This document shows positions 27,421 through 35,844 of a DNA stretch of 54,087 nucleotides, piece by piece; the first letter of the stretch is position 1, and every line of letters starts with the position of its first letter. The position numbers and the translations under genes are program-made. The stretch covers positions 1 through 54,087 of the forward strand of contig WBUR01000030.1 of NCBI GenBank assembly GCA_008933615.1, written 5' to 3'. Below the pieces are notes generated by a model, which had not been told where the DNA came from, did no database searches, and saw only the letters and a list, made by a program, of their open reading frames with translations. The DNA is from a bacterium. Lineage in GTDB: Bacteria; CLD3; SB21.

Positions 27421-27563
27421 CATTGCTTTTAAATTGGTTGGCGCTCGTAGAAATTCCAGCTTAGAGTGATCATAAACAGGCTTGCATGCTAATTGTCTTT
27501 GAGAAGTAAGCAGTTGCTTCTAACAAATTCCACGTTCAAATTAAACAAAAGAAATAAAACATC

Positions 27564-27592
27564 TTGACAAACGGGCATTTTTTGTTTATTAT
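27564..27592 (+). promoter_or_regulatory. Strong sigma-70 promoter for the porin/flavin gene set
   Basis: TTGACA (27564-27569), a 17-base spacer and TATTAT (27587-27592). Predicted start near 27599, just before the first palindrome, giving an untranslated leader of about 240 bases. Confidence 0.75.
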
Positions 27593-27607
27593 AGTGCCGT
27601 CAAATTT

Positions 27608-27626
27608 ATTGAGAATTAATCTCAAT
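27608..27626. promoter_or_regulatory. Fur-like palindrome 1
   Basis: ATTGAGA-ATTAA-TCTCAAT. The core TGAGAATTAATCTCA matches the Fur 7-1-7 consensus TGAGAATNATTCTCA at all but one position. It lies just downstream of the predicted start point, where a bound repressor would block transcription. Confidence 0.65.
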
Positions 27627-27627
27627 C

Positions 27628-27661
27628 AATAAAGCCATTGGATGTTAAGGGCTTTATTTTA
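27628..27661 (+). terminator. Leader hairpin 1 (terminator-like)
   Basis: Perfect 9-bp stem aataaagcc / ggctttatt with a 13-base loop and a short T-run (stem end plus tt). Weak to moderate as a terminator. Confidence 0.45.
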
Positions 27662-27664
27662 GGA

Positions 27665-27693
27665 TTATAATTGAGAATAAATCTCAATTATAA
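27665..27693. promoter_or_regulatory. Fur-like palindrome 2 (12-bp arms)
   Basis: TTATAATTGAGA-ATAAA-TCTCAATTATAA, a perfect 29-bp palindrome and the longest of the four. It contains the same TTGAGA-N5-TCTCAA core. Confidence 0.7.
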
Positions 27694-27701
27694 AAACAAA
27701 A

Positions 27702-27731
27702 ATGCTCCGAGCAATTCTGGGCATAATTTTT
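27702..27731 (+). terminator. Leader hairpin 2 (terminator-like)
   Basis: atgctc / gggcat stem (one G-T pair, 11-base loop) followed by aa and five Ts. Moderate. Confidence 0.45.
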
Positions 27732-27741
27732 AAACTTTGTA

Positions 27742-27758
27742 TTGAGAATAAATCTCAA
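27742..27758. promoter_or_regulatory. Fur-like palindrome 3
   Basis: TTGAGA-ATAAA-TCTCAA, identical in core and loop to palindrome 2. Confidence 0.65.
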
Positions 27759-27765
27759 ATGAATA

Positions 27766-27797
27766 AATGTTCAAGGCTTGTTGAACATTATTTTTTT
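27766..27797 (+). terminator. Leader hairpin 3 (strong terminator-like)
   Basis: Perfect 9-bp stem aatgttcaa / ttgaacatt, loop ggcttg, then a T-run of seven. It lies between the promoter and the porin start codon, 43 bases before the ATG. Confidence 0.7.
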
Positions 27798-27805
27798 AAT
27801 TGCCG

Positions 27806-27822
27806 TTGAGAATTTGTCTCAA
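27806..27822. promoter_or_regulatory. Fur-like palindrome 4
   Basis: TTGAGA-ATTTG-TCTCAA. It ends 17 bases before the porin ATG and just upstream of its AGGAG ribosome site. The centre deviates most from the other three. Confidence 0.6.
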
Positions 27823-27839
27823 TCATATTTAGGAGAACT

Positions 27840-29120
27840 ATGAGAGTTGTCACACCGTTATTATTACTTGCTCTAATCTCAGCACCGCTCAAAGCTCAAT
27901 CCATTCAAGATTCGCTAAAAGAAGTGAACAGAAAAATCGACATCTTGACTGAAGAGATCGAAAGGTTGAAGCTTGGAAAAGTTGCTGAGATCAAATACGC
28001 ATCGTCCCGCGGCCTCGGCCCTGCGGCGGCCAAAGTATACCAGGTTGACCAAGGCGTTTCCATTGCCGGTTACGGAGAATTGGTTTATGAAAATTATTCA
28101 AGAAAAAGAGACGATAAATCCATGTCGTCATCGCAGGATCAATTCGATTACCTGCGTAATATCCTGTATTTCGGATACCGCTTCAGTGATCGAATCCTTT
28201 TTAATTCCGAAATCGAGTTCGAACACGGCTATACCGGTAAGCAGCGCGGCGGAAAACCTATCGGAGAAGTTGGGATGGAATTCGGTTATATCGAACTGAT
28301 GTTTAACAAACACGCCAATCTGCGTGCGGGTATGGTGCTTATCCCGGTGGGTATTATCAATGAAAAACACGAACCCTCGACTTTTTTCGGGACCCTGCGT
28401 CCCCAGGTTGAACAGCGCATTATTCCTACCACCTGGCGTGGCAACGGAATCGGCTTATACGGAGAGATCTTTTCAGGCCTCGAATACCGGGCGTATGTGG
28501 TCGAAGGCCTTGATGCAACCAATTTTACCGCTAAAGACGGTATCCGAGACGGGCGACAATTGGGTTCAAAAGCCTATGTTGAGCATTTTGCCCTTACGGC
28601 AAAATTCGAATATTCGGGCGTTCGCGGACTGATTTTCGGAACAAGTTTCTATTCCGGCAATGCCAATCAAACCATCGTTGACTCCCTAAAAGGGTGGGAA
28701 CCGAACGTGACAATTTTGAGCGCTCACGCGGAATGGTCGTGGAAGGGCCTGGAAACGCGCGCTTTGTATGTACAAAACAACTTGACCGGCACTAAACTAT
28801 TCAATCAGGAGTTCGGAAAAACGATAGGCAAAACGATGAAAGGCTGGTACGTGGCTGCAGGTTATGATGTCATGCCGCTGATCAAAGCGGGGACGGCTCA
28901 CTATCTTGCGCCGTATATTCAATATGAATCGTTTGACACCCAAGCCGATGTTGCCAGCGGACTGTCGCGCGATCCTGAATCCGAACGCATGATCACGACG
29001 GTCGGCATTTCGTACAAACCGCATCCGAATGTGGCTTTTAAATTTGATTTCCGAAATAACGCTAATGAAAAGAAAACCGGGAATGATCAATGGAATTTGG
29101 CAATTAATTATCTTTTTTAA
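27840..29120 (+). CDS. Outer-membrane porin with N-terminal coiled coil
   Basis: A 426-residue barrel protein. Signal peptide MRVVTPLLLLALISAPLKAQ; a short coiled coil at about 22-48 (EVNRKIDILTEEIERLKL), typical of trimeric porins; then a barrel of about 16 strands beginning GVSIAGYGELVYENY and ending WNLAINYLF with terminal Phe. The segment LRAGMVLIPVGIINEKHEP resembles phosphate-selective porin O/P-like proteins. AGGAG lies five bases before the ATG. The promoter and four Fur-like palindromes upstream suggest iron-responsive control, so passage of an iron compound or flavin is plausible but unproven. Confidence 0.8.
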   Translation: MRVVTPLLLLALISAPLKAQSIQDSLKEVNRKIDILTEEIERLKLGKVAEIKYASSRGLGPAAAKVYQVDQGVSIAGYGELVYENYSRKRDDKSMSSSQDQFDYLRNILYFGYRFSDRILFNSEIEFEHGYTGKQRGGKPIGEVGMEFGYIELMFNKHANLRAGMVLIPVGIINEKHEPSTFFGTLRPQVEQRIIPTTWRGNGIGLYGEIFSGLEYRAYVVEGLDATNFTAKDGIRDGRQLGSKAYVEHFALTAKFEYSGVRGLIFGTSFYSGNANQTIVDSLKGWEPNVTILSAHAEWSWKGLETRALYVQNNLTGTKLFNQEFGKTIGKTMKGWYVAAGYDVMPLIKAGTAHYLAPYIQYESFDTQADVASGLSRDPESERMITTVGISYKPHPNVAFKFDFRNNANEKKTGNDQWNLAINYLF

Positions 29121-29230
29121 TGGAGGACTCACATTCAAGATTTTTAAAGCATGATGACACCAAGGCAGGAAGTAGCAAAATGAGGAATAATTTTTTGTCT
29201 TCGTATAACTTTCTTTTTTCGTGTCTCCGA

Positions 29231-29255
29231 GGTAATTCTTGAATTATCCTTTAAA
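29231..29255 (+). terminator. Hairpin downstream of the porin gene
   Basis: ggtaattc-tt-gaattatcc (one-base bulge) followed by ttt. A partial terminator or processing hairpin between the porin and the rest of the set. The 428-base gap 29121-29548 otherwise contains the small Cys-rich frame described next. Confidence 0.4.
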
Positions 29256-29266
29256 GAATAGATCAC

Positions 29267-29455
29267 GTGCATAACGATTGCTGCAAAAATTATAAAAAGA
29301 AAAAAGCCTGCAAACATTGTCCGGTGTGGGCCGAACTTCGTCGGATGGATCAAACGATTAAACGCAGGGAAGTGCGGTACTTTTTAAAAGCTGCAGCGCT
29401 TACTATGACACATGTATCTGACCAAACAGATTCTCGAAAACTTGACAGGTATTGA
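29267..29455 (+). CDS. Small Cys-rich protein, uncertain
   Basis: A 62-codon frame starting at GTG with only a weak ribosome site. The front half reads HNDCCKNYKKKKACKHCP, four Cys within a basic run, resembling small metal- or Fe-S-binding proteins. The rest has no recognisable domain. It lies in the gap between the porin and the second barrel gene. It could be a real small gene of the iron-linked set or chance; the ordered CC..C..CP pattern favours real. Confidence 0.4.
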   Translation: MHNDCCKNYKKKKACKHCPVWAELRRMDQTIKRREVRYFLKAAALTMTHVSDQTDSRKLDRY

Positions 29456-29548
29456 CCGCCGAAATATGCGCATGATTCGATTTTACTTTTTTTCAGCCAA
29501 ACAGGATAAACCAACAATATACAAAACAAAATCAAACTTGAAGGCCTT

Positions 29549-30328
29549 ATGAAACTAAATAAACTCATCGCATTTCTAATGATGTGCACGCTCCACCTCC
29601 AGGCTCAGGATGCGGTCATTTCTGATAATTCGTTTCTGATTGAAGAAGCTTACAATCAGGAACCGCGCGTAGTACAGCATATTTCAAACTTAAGTTATGC
29701 AAAAAAATTAAAAGAATGGGAATATGCTCTGACACAGGAATGGCCGCTTTTTACTCAAACCCACCAACTCAGTTATTCCATACCGTATACGTGGTTGAAC
29801 GGTAATTCAGTTGTGGGATTTGGCGACGTTGCCGTAAACTATCGTTACCAGTTATGGGATGATGCCCGGTGGGCGGCCATTTCCCCGCGCCTCACGGTCA
29901 TCTTGCCAACCGGCGACAAAAAGAAGGGGCTTGGTTCAGGCAAAACGGCATATCAAGTCAATCTGCCTCTAAGCAAACGCATCAGTCCTTCTTGGGTTCT
30001 TCATGTCAATGCCGGTGCGGCGATTATGCCCGGTGTATCTTCCGGAACAACAAAAGAGACACTGTGGAGCTATAATGCAGGCGCCAGTGTAATCTGGTTA
30101 GTAAAAAGCAATTTTAATGTATTGGTAGAATTTGTATCCACTTTTGATGACGAAATTATGGCCGGACAAGTAAAGAATTCGGCGAGTTATACAGTCATTC
30201 CCGGGTTTAGGTATGCTCACAATTTAGGTTCTTTACAGATTGTTCCGGGATTGGGCGTACCGATGGAACTCAGCGGAAAGAAAACAAAACGTGCGTTTTT
30301 TTACCTCTCACTTGAGCATCCATTTTAA
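29549..30328 (+). CDS. Outer-membrane beta-barrel (phenol-degradation meta-pathway-like family)
   Basis: A 259-residue protein with signal peptide MKLNKLIAFLMMCTLHLQAQ and a barrel of alternating strands: HQLSYSIPYTWL, GFGDVAVNYRYQLW, AISPRLTVILPTGDKKKGLG, then WVLHVNAGAAIM and a terminal FFYLSLEHPF ending in Phe. The GFGDVAVNYRY and ISPRLTVILPTGD segments match the transporter-like family annotated as the MetA pathway of phenol degradation. Its stop overlaps the start of the FMN-binding gene by one base (TAATG), so the two are co-translated. Probably an outer-membrane conduit of the flavin module. Confidence 0.7.
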   Translation: MKLNKLIAFLMMCTLHLQAQDAVISDNSFLIEEAYNQEPRVVQHISNLSYAKKLKEWEYALTQEWPLFTQTHQLSYSIPYTWLNGNSVVGFGDVAVNYRYQLWDDARWAAISPRLTVILPTGDKKKGLGSGKTAYQVNLPLSKRISPSWVLHVNAGAAIMPGVSSGTTKETLWSYNAGASVIWLVKSNFNVLVEFVSTFDDEIMAGQVKNSASYTVIPGFRYAHNLGSLQIVPGLGVPMELSGKKTKRAFFYLSLEHPF

Positions 30329-30897
30329 TGAGTTTGCCAAACCCATACGGAAAAGTTACCGGCAGTATCGGATCTGTTTTTTGCTTACTGCTGCTGCTGA
30401 CTTACACACCGGCTCACGCCCAAGTTTACATGACAAAAGATGAAGCGCTGCATTTGCATTTTCCGAACAAACAAAATGTATTCCGCAAAAACATATTTCT
30501 CACGGACGATCAGGTACGGCAAATTCAAGATAAAGCACGGGCTAAAGTTGATTCTAAAATTCTGACGTATTACGAATACCGTGAAGAAGGAAATATTCGA
30601 GGCGTTGCATTTTTTGAAACGCAAACTGTTCGAACGCATCCGGCAACATTCATGATCGTACTCAATTCGGACGGATCAGTGAAGGCGGTTGAAATGCTGG
30701 CATTTTATGAACCGGAAGATTATCTGCCGCCAAAAAAGTGGATGGATCAATTCAAGAACAAGACTCTGCAAAACGACATTTATCCTAAACGTGGAATCCC
30801 CAATGTGGCAGGTGCGACGCTTTCGGCACAAGCGATCACGGAGAGTGTAAGAAAGTATATGATTATTCATGAATTTCTAATTAATAAGGGAAAGTAA
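30328..30897 (+). CDS. Secreted FMN-binding-domain protein, ApbE substrate
   Basis: A 189-residue protein with signal peptide (about residues 1-31, ending PAHA-Q). Residues about 90-178 form an FMN_bind domain: GVAFFETQTVRTHPATFMIV and the flavinylation segment NVAGATLSAQAITESV, with Thr164 as the expected residue for phosphoester-linked FMN. The preceding residue is Ala where Ser or Thr is more common. The family carries electrons outside the cytoplasm. It starts within the stop of the barrel gene and is followed one base later by a four-helix membrane protein, with ApbE, the enzyme that attaches FMN, two genes down. Confidence 0.85.
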   Translation: MSLPNPYGKVTGSIGSVFCLLLLLTYTPAHAQVYMTKDEALHLHFPNKQNVFRKNIFLTDDQVRQIQDKARAKVDSKILTYYEYREEGNIRGVAFFETQTVRTHPATFMIVLNSDGSVKAVEMLAFYEPEDYLPPKKWMDQFKNKTLQNDIYPKRGIPNVAGATLSAQAITESVRKYMIIHEFLINKGK

Positions 30898-30898
30898 T

Positions 30899-31453
30899 AT
30901 GCAGTACCTGCAAAAAGGCGGTTTCCAGCAAAATCCTCTCATGCGGCTTACGCTGGGTTTTACCGTGCTATTTCTCGTCGGATTTGTTGTGACAAATTTT
31001 ATGATCTATTTTTCAAAGATGGGACTTACGCCGGATTCCGTTATCGCCTATTACAACGGATCAGAGGAGACGTTCCATCCGGCTCGGACCTACGGCTCTA
31101 TGCTGGAAGTGACGCACGGGCATTTACCCGTGATGGCAATCCTTATTCTCATGTTGACGCATCTCGTTCTTTTTTCTCCGTTTACAAAAAACCAAAAAAT
31201 TGCTTTTATTATTTTGTCATTTCTCTCCGCGTTTTTGGATGAAGGATCGGGCTGGCTGGTGCGGTTTGTACATCCTCAGTTTGCCTGGTTAAAAATAGGT
31301 TCGTTTCTGATTTTACAAGCGAGCCTGATCTTTTTATTGATTTCTTTGACGCTCTTCTTGTTTCATTCATGCGCGGAGTCAAAAGATAAAGAAATTCTCA
31401 CGTCCGGTTTGGATGATGCCAATGAGATTGCGGAGGATTCTCAAAAGCCGTAG
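30899..31453 (+). CDS. Four-helix inner-membrane protein of the flavin module
   Basis: A 184-residue protein with helices at about 16-36, 78-97, 103-124 and 134-158. His residues flank the second helix (EVTHGHLPVMAILILMLTH) and FVHPQF lies in a loop; paired His on helices can bind heme, but this is only a possibility. The C-terminal tail is acidic. No family recognised. It lies one base after the FMN-binding gene and 29 bases before ApbE, so it probably docks or reduces the flavoprotein from the membrane. Confidence 0.6.
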   Translation: MQYLQKGGFQQNPLMRLTLGFTVLFLVGFVVTNFMIYFSKMGLTPDSVIAYYNGSEETFHPARTYGSMLEVTHGHLPVMAILILMLTHLVLFSPFTKNQKIAFIILSFLSAFLDEGSGWLVRFVHPQFAWLKIGSFLILQASLIFLLISLTLFLFHSCAESKDKEILTSGLDDANEIAEDSQKP

Positions 31454-31482
31454 AATAATAAAAAGATATAGAAAGACATGAA

Positions 31483-32478
31483 ATGGATAACTCCCGGCGA
31501 AATTTTCTTAAACAAACGGCATGTTTTGTGTTCAGCGGTACAATCCTGAATAACATACCGTATCTTTCAGCTCAAACACGGCCTGCTTTAGTGGAGCGTG
31601 CATTTTATACCATGGGCACGATTGTCAAAATAAGCGCATATGGAGATTCTGTTCGCAATATCCATCAGGCTATAACGAAAGCGCAGGAAGAATTTCAGAG
31701 ATTGGATTCGGTGATGAGCGTGTATAGATCCGATAGCCATGTGAGTTTTATCAATAAAGCCGCAGGGAGGAACGAAGTGCCCGTAGATCGATCCGTCATT
31801 GACATTCTGCGTAGTGCCAAAATATTCTATGAAAAAACCGGCGGATCATTCAATATTTGTATCGAGCCGATGATGCGTTTGTGGGGATTTCGCAATGAGT
31901 CCAAAACGATATCCCGTATGCCTAGTGACAGGGAATTGTACCGCGCAATAGAGACTATTTCAATTAATCATTTAGTAATCAATGATCGGGGAAACACAGC
32001 AGGGCTTTCGAACGAGGGCTCAGCCATAGATTTGGGGGGAATTGCCGTCGGTTATTCTGTGGATCGTGCTGCGAAAATATTACAGTCAGAAGGAATTGAA
32101 AATTTTCTAATTAATCACAGCGGCGATATCTATGCTTCGGGAACGCCGCCGGAAAGCAGCGGTTGGGTAATAAGTATTCCAGATCCCCAAAAACCATCCG
32201 ACTTAATTAAAACTGTTTCAATTCGAGACCGCGCTGTATCCACGTCGGGAAATTATGAATCGTTTGTGGCGCACCTTGACAAAAAATTCGGGCATATTCT
32301 GGACCCGCAAACCGGTTATCCTTGTGATAGGCTCTTGAGTCTCACCACGGTTTGTTCGACTGCAATGGAGGCAGACGCTTACTCGACTGGATATTTTTGT
32401 AATGGAAATGTTCCTGCAGAGATGACTTACATTGCGGTCACGTCAGATGCAAAAGTTTTCGTCTCCAATAATATTTAG
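31483..32478 (+). CDS. apbE: FAD:protein FMN transferase
   Basis: Transfers FMN from FAD onto a Thr/Ser of target proteins outside the cytoplasm. The 331 residues match ApbE length. The leader has SRRNFLKQTACFVFSG, a Tat-like signal. Motifs: AFYTMGTIVKISAYG, the FQRLDSVMSVYRSDSHVSFIN region, GSAIDLGGIAVGYSVDRA (flavin- and metal-binding), LINHSGDIYASG, VSTSGNYESF and HILDPQTGYP, followed by TAMEADAYST, which contributes the Mg site. The FMN-binding protein two genes upstream is the obvious target. The gene is convergent with the histidine kinase, 16 bases apart, with no terminator between them. Confidence 0.92.
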   Translation: MDNSRRNFLKQTACFVFSGTILNNIPYLSAQTRPALVERAFYTMGTIVKISAYGDSVRNIHQAITKAQEEFQRLDSVMSVYRSDSHVSFINKAAGRNEVPVDRSVIDILRSAKIFYEKTGGSFNICIEPMMRLWGFRNESKTISRMPSDRELYRAIETISINHLVINDRGNTAGLSNEGSAIDLGGIAVGYSVDRAAKILQSEGIENFLINHSGDIYASGTPPESSGWVISIPDPQKPSDLIKTVSIRDRAVSTSGNYESFVAHLDKKFGHILDPQTGYPCDRLLSLTTVCSTAMEADAYSTGYFCNGNVPAEMTYIAVTSDAKVFVSNNI

Positions 32479-32494
32479 CTGATGGTTCCGAAAA

Positions 32495-33865
32495 TCAGAA
32501 TCGTAATGTAAATATCGTTTCCGTTTTTGGTTTTGATGTAACGCTGAGGGTGCCTTTATGTAGGCGCATGATCTGGCGAGACAGGCTTAATCCGATACCG
32601 GTGCCTTCTTGTTTCGTAGTGAAAAACGGAATAAAAATTTTATCAATAGCTTCTTCGGAAATTCCAGGGCCGTTATCGATCACTTTGATAACGACGCGCC
32701 CGTTTTCATCCAATCCTGCCGTTAGTTCAATTCGTGCCACCGTTTTATTTTCCAGGGCCTGCATCGCATTCAAAAGAAGATTGATGAGAATTTGTTCGAT
32801 CAACTCCGGGTCGGCAGTAACCTCAAGCGTTTCAGGGTCAATCGAAACCTGAAAATGAATTCCTTTTGAGATCACCTGTTGGTACATAAGTTTTTCAATT
32901 CGCGCAAACAATTCACTGATGAGTATTATTGTAAAATGGGGAGTTGGAATTCGCGTCAGGTTTCGGTAGGCATCAACGAAATGCATCAATCCTTTGCTTC
33001 GACTTTGAATAGTTTGTAATGCGCTTCGGATATCGTGAACGACGTCTGTTCGAACGGCAGTTGGCGAACTCTGAGATTCAAGACTATCCAGAAGTTCGTT
33101 TGCCGTGGATGCGAGTGATGTGACCGGCGTCATCGAATTCATGATCTCATGCGTGAGCACACGGATCAATTTCTGCCACGCTTCCATTTCCTTTTCTTCC
33201 AATTCGTTTTGAATATTCTGTAGGGACGCCAGCGTGAATTTCTGATCCCGCATACGAAAGTCCACCACGTACACCGCCAATTGCACCAATTCGTTGTTTA
33301 TCTGAATCTTTATAAGCGACCTTTGACCAGGCTTCAATTGCGTGAGCGTTGTAAATAATTCAGGCAATAGGGGCTCCAGCATTTGAATGTTTTTCAATTC
33401 TGTGAGATCATGCGGCGGGCCGATTTTCAGTAAGCGTTTTGCAGAAGCATTGATCATATCCACATTGCCGTCGGATTTGAATACGATAAGGCCGATGCCG
33501 ATGTGATGCACCACGGTCTGCAGATAACTATAATGTTCTTCTTTTTCAAAACGAATCTGGTGAAATTTATCAATAATTTCTTTGAACGCCGCTTTAAGTT
33601 CATCAAAGGACGTACCGAAACCCTGCGGCGTAAAAGTTTGCGAAAAATCGGCATGTTTCACCGATTCAAGAAAACGGGTAAGATCGCGGTTGGTTTTCTC
33701 GACGTATTGAACCAGCGTGACGATCTCAAATATTATGATCACGCCCAGAATGACGGACGTAACATACAGATGGGTTTGTGACAAAACATAAAAAAATCCG
33801 TACATGGTTAATCCAAGAAGGATTACGCGCAGAGTACATTGGAGTCTGAAGTTTTTATAAACCAT
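32495..33865 (-). CDS. Membrane histidine kinase, NtrY/PAS type
   Basis: Sensor kinase of 456 residues. Two closely spaced helices (about 10-30 and 35-54) leave almost no periplasmic loop, so the signal is probably sensed in the membrane or by the PAS domain (about 110-220; [20 protein letters not shown]). The dimerisation helix has His239 in [11 protein letters not shown]. The ATPase domain has the N-box [16 protein letters not shown]1 [10 protein letters not shown]-box FFTTK and G2 GTGIGLSLS. The start overlaps the response-regulator gene by 11 bases. It should phosphorylate that regulator and so control the ABC cluster on the other side. Confidence 0.9.
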   Translation of the reverse strand: MVYKNFRLQCTLRVILLGLTMYGFFYVLSQTHLYVTSVILGVIIIFEIVTLVQYVEKTNRDLTRFLESVKHADFSQTFTPQGFGTSFDELKAAFKEIIDKFHQIRFEKEEHYSYLQTVVHHIGIGLIVFKSDGNVDMINASAKRLLKIGPPHDLTELKNIQMLEPLLPELFTTLTQLKPGQRSLIKIQINNELVQLAVYVVDFRMRDQKFTLASLQNIQNELEEKEMEAWQKLIRVLTHEIMNSMTPVTSLASTANELLDSLESQSSPTAVRTDVVHDIRSALQTIQSRSKGLMHFVDAYRNLTRIPTPHFTIILISELFARIEKLMYQQVISKGIHFQVSIDPETLEVTADPELIEQILINLLLNAMQALENKTVARIELTAGLDENGRVVIKVIDNGPGISEEAIDKIFIPFFTTKQEGTGIGLSLSRQIMRLHKGTLSVTSKPKTETIFTLRF

Positions 33866-35231
33866 ATTTTTCCAATCGCCGATAGAGCGAAGTTCGCGTC
33901 AATCCAAGTTCTTTTGCCGCCTGGCTGATATTACCGCCGTGTTTGCTTAGTGCTTTTCGGATCAATGCTTTTTCAATCTCTTCGAGATTATAATCGTCAA
34001 TGACAAGCCCTTCATTTTTTACGGGAGCAGACGTAAGTAGGAAATCGTCCGCTTCGAGGCATTCTGCGTCGGACATGATCATTGCGCGTTCGATCGTGTG
34101 CTGCAGTTCGCGTACGTTACCGGGCCAATTATATCTTTCGAGTTTTTTGATAGCATGGGGGTGAAAACGACCGGCCGTTCTTTGATATTTTTTCGAGTAT
34201 ACCGAAAGGAAATGTTCCGCGAGCAACGGGATATCCTCCGTACGTTCGCGTAATGGCGGCAACGGAATCTCGACGGTGTTAATCCGGTACAGCAGATCCT
34301 GCCGGAACGTTTTCTGATTAGCCATATTATGGATCGGCATATTAGTGGCGCTGATGAGGCGGATGTCGACATCGACAGACTTATTTGATCCGACGCGCGT
34401 AATACGTCTTTCCTGAAGGGCGTTAAGAAGTTTAGCCTGAAGCGACACGGAAAGATTTCCGATTTCGTCGAGAAATAAAGTTCCGCCTGACGCGATTTCA
34501 AATCGCCCTGCCCGGTCTTCTTTCGCATCGGTAAAAGCGCCTTTCACATGGCCGAAAAGTTCGCTTTCAAAAAGCGTTTCACTGATCACGCCCATATCCA
34601 CTGTAATAAACGACTCTTTTGCGCGAAGAGATTCCCGGTGTAAGGCGCGCGCAACCAATTCCTTTCCGGTACCGTTCTCGCCAAGAATCAGAACGTTGGC
34701 CTCCGTTTTGGCAACTTTCTGGATAAGCGCAAATACGGCTTGCATGGAAGACGAATGGCCAATGATTTCACCGAAGGGATGATCCAGATCCTCATTCAGC
34801 GCTTGTTGGCGGTCACGCAGATGCATGATCTCTAAACGCGACCGGCGCAAATTCATAGCCGAAGAAAGCGTCGCCAGGAGTTTTTCATTTTGCCACGGCT
34901 TTACAACAAAGTCGATTGCGCCTTCTTTGATCGCTCGAACGGCCATTTCCACATCGCCGTAGGCCGTAATCAAAATCACTACGGCGCCGGGATCCGTCTG
35001 CAAAATTTTATTAAGCCAGTAAAACCCTTCCGAACCGCTGCTAACGTCTCGCGTGAAATTCATATCCAGCAGGATTACGTCGTAGCTTTCATTTTTGAGC
35101 AGTGTCGGGATTGACTCCGGGTTCGTTTCGGTATGAATAAGTGCAACGTGCTGTTTTAAAAAAAGTTTTGCGGCCAGCAACACGTCCGTATCGTCGTCGA
35201 TGATCAGAATTTTTGTCTGTTTGGGCAGCAT
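33855..35231 (-). CDS. NtrC-family sigma-54-dependent response regulator
   Basis: Transcription activator of 458 residues. The receiver domain (1-125) has acidic residues IIDDDTD, phospho-acceptor Asp56 (VILLDMNF) and Lys111 (VVKPW). The AAA+ domain (about 153-385) has Walker A GENGTGKE (184-191), the sigma-54 contact loop [13 protein letters not shown], Walker B FLDEIGN and the arginine-bearing [10 protein letters not shown]. The loop reads GAFTDA instead of GAFTGA, a variant I recall as common in this subgroup. A Fis-type helix-turn-helix ([20 protein letters not shown]) ends the chain. Its targets are likely the -24/-12 sequences in the adjacent ABC cluster. Confidence 0.93.
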   Translation of the reverse strand: MLPKQTKILIIDDDTDVLLAAKLFLKQHVALIHTETNPESIPTLLKNESYDVILLDMNFTRDVSSGSEGFYWLNKILQTDPGAVVILITAYGDVEMAVRAIKEGAIDFVVKPWQNEKLLATLSSAMNLRRSRLEIMHLRDRQQALNEDLDHPFGEIIGHSSSMQAVFALIQKVAKTEANVLILGENGTGKELVARALHRESLRAKESFITVDMGVISETLFESELFGHVKGAFTDAKEDRAGRFEIASGGTLFLDEIGNLSVSLQAKLLNALQERRITRVGSNKSVDVDIRLISATNMPIHNMANQKTFRQDLLYRINTVEIPLPPLRERTEDIPLLAEHFLSVYSKKYQRTAGRFHPHAIKKLERYNWPGNVRELQHTIERAMIMSDAECLEADDFLLTSAPVKNEGLVIDDYNLEEIEKALIRKALSKHGGNISQAAKELGLTRTSLYRRLEKYGL

Positions 35232-35267
35232 GTTAGGATTGAGTCAGTTTGTGATTGTTAATAGAGT

Positions 35268-35663
35268 TTACAGTTTCATTCTGCTTTCCACCATAATGCA
35301 TGCATTCGCAAGATAGTTAAATTTCTTTTCCTGGATAAACGTCATTACAGCCGGGCTTTCTGAACCGGGCTGCAGCCAGACATTCGTCAGACCTAATTTC
35401 AAACACTCTTCTAAGACTTTGAGCGTGACAGCTGGCGGAGTGACGAAATTAACAATGGCCGGTTTTTGCGGTAGTTGTGCCAGATTTGCAAACGCTTTAT
35501 CGCCGTCGATCTCGTCCGATGACGGATTCACAGGAAAAAGTTTGTAACCTTTTCGCTTCAAATCACGGTATATAACATTACCGAATTTTGACGGGTTATT
35601 GTTTGCACCGACAATGGCAATGGTTACATCCGGGTCTTTTAACAGTTCTTCTATTTCTTTCAT
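35268..35663 (-). CDS. CoA-binding domain protein (YccU-like)
   Basis: A 131-residue Rossmann-type CoA-binding protein: TIAIVGANNNPSKFGNVIYRDL holds the glycine-rich nucleotide loop, followed by GYKLFPVNPSSDEIDG, VTPPAVTLKVLEECLKLGL and VWLQPGSESP, ending with a Cys-Ile-Met-Val-Glu segment typical of the family. Function in the cell is not established. It precedes the response regulator gene on the same strand with a 36-base gap. GAGGAAGA precedes the ATG. Confidence 0.88.
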   Translation of the reverse strand: MKEIEELLKDPDVTIAIVGANNNPSKFGNVIYRDLKRKGYKLFPVNPSSDEIDGDKAFANLAQLPQKPAIVNFVTPPAVTLKVLEECLKLGLTNVWLQPGSESPAVMTFIQEKKFNYLANACIMVESRMKL

Positions 35664-35773
35664 AAATTCTTCCTCTTATTTGAGTGTTCGAAAACGGACA
35701 GTAGATGAACGATAACGAACATACTGTTGTATCAATTTCATATATAAATTTAAAAAAATCAATACATATCAAT

Positions 35774-35789
35774 GGGCATAGGTATTGTT
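35774..35789 (+). promoter_or_regulatory. Sigma-54-like promoter before the adaptor gene
   Basis: GGGCAT-AGGTA-TTGTT: GG and GT are separated by ten bases, as for -24/-12 elements, though the -12 has GT rather than GC. It predicts a start near 35800, upstream of the ATG at 35845 and downstream of the alternative TTG at 35785. Confidence 0.45.
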
Positions 35790-35844
35790 ATGGAATTATA
35801 TAAGAAAAAAGTATTCCAAAACTAAAACGGGCAGAAACAGAACA

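Noticed and set aside
27600-27825. Regularly spaced palindromes as a small CRISPR array
   Set aside because: The repeats are 17-29 bp palindromes with differing arm lengths, the spacers themselves fold into terminator-like hairpins, and no cas genes are present.
34470-34590. GAFTDA in the response regulator as a defect in sigma-54 contact
   Set aside because: This variant is, to my knowledge, common in this NtrC subgroup, and the surrounding catalytic motifs are intact.
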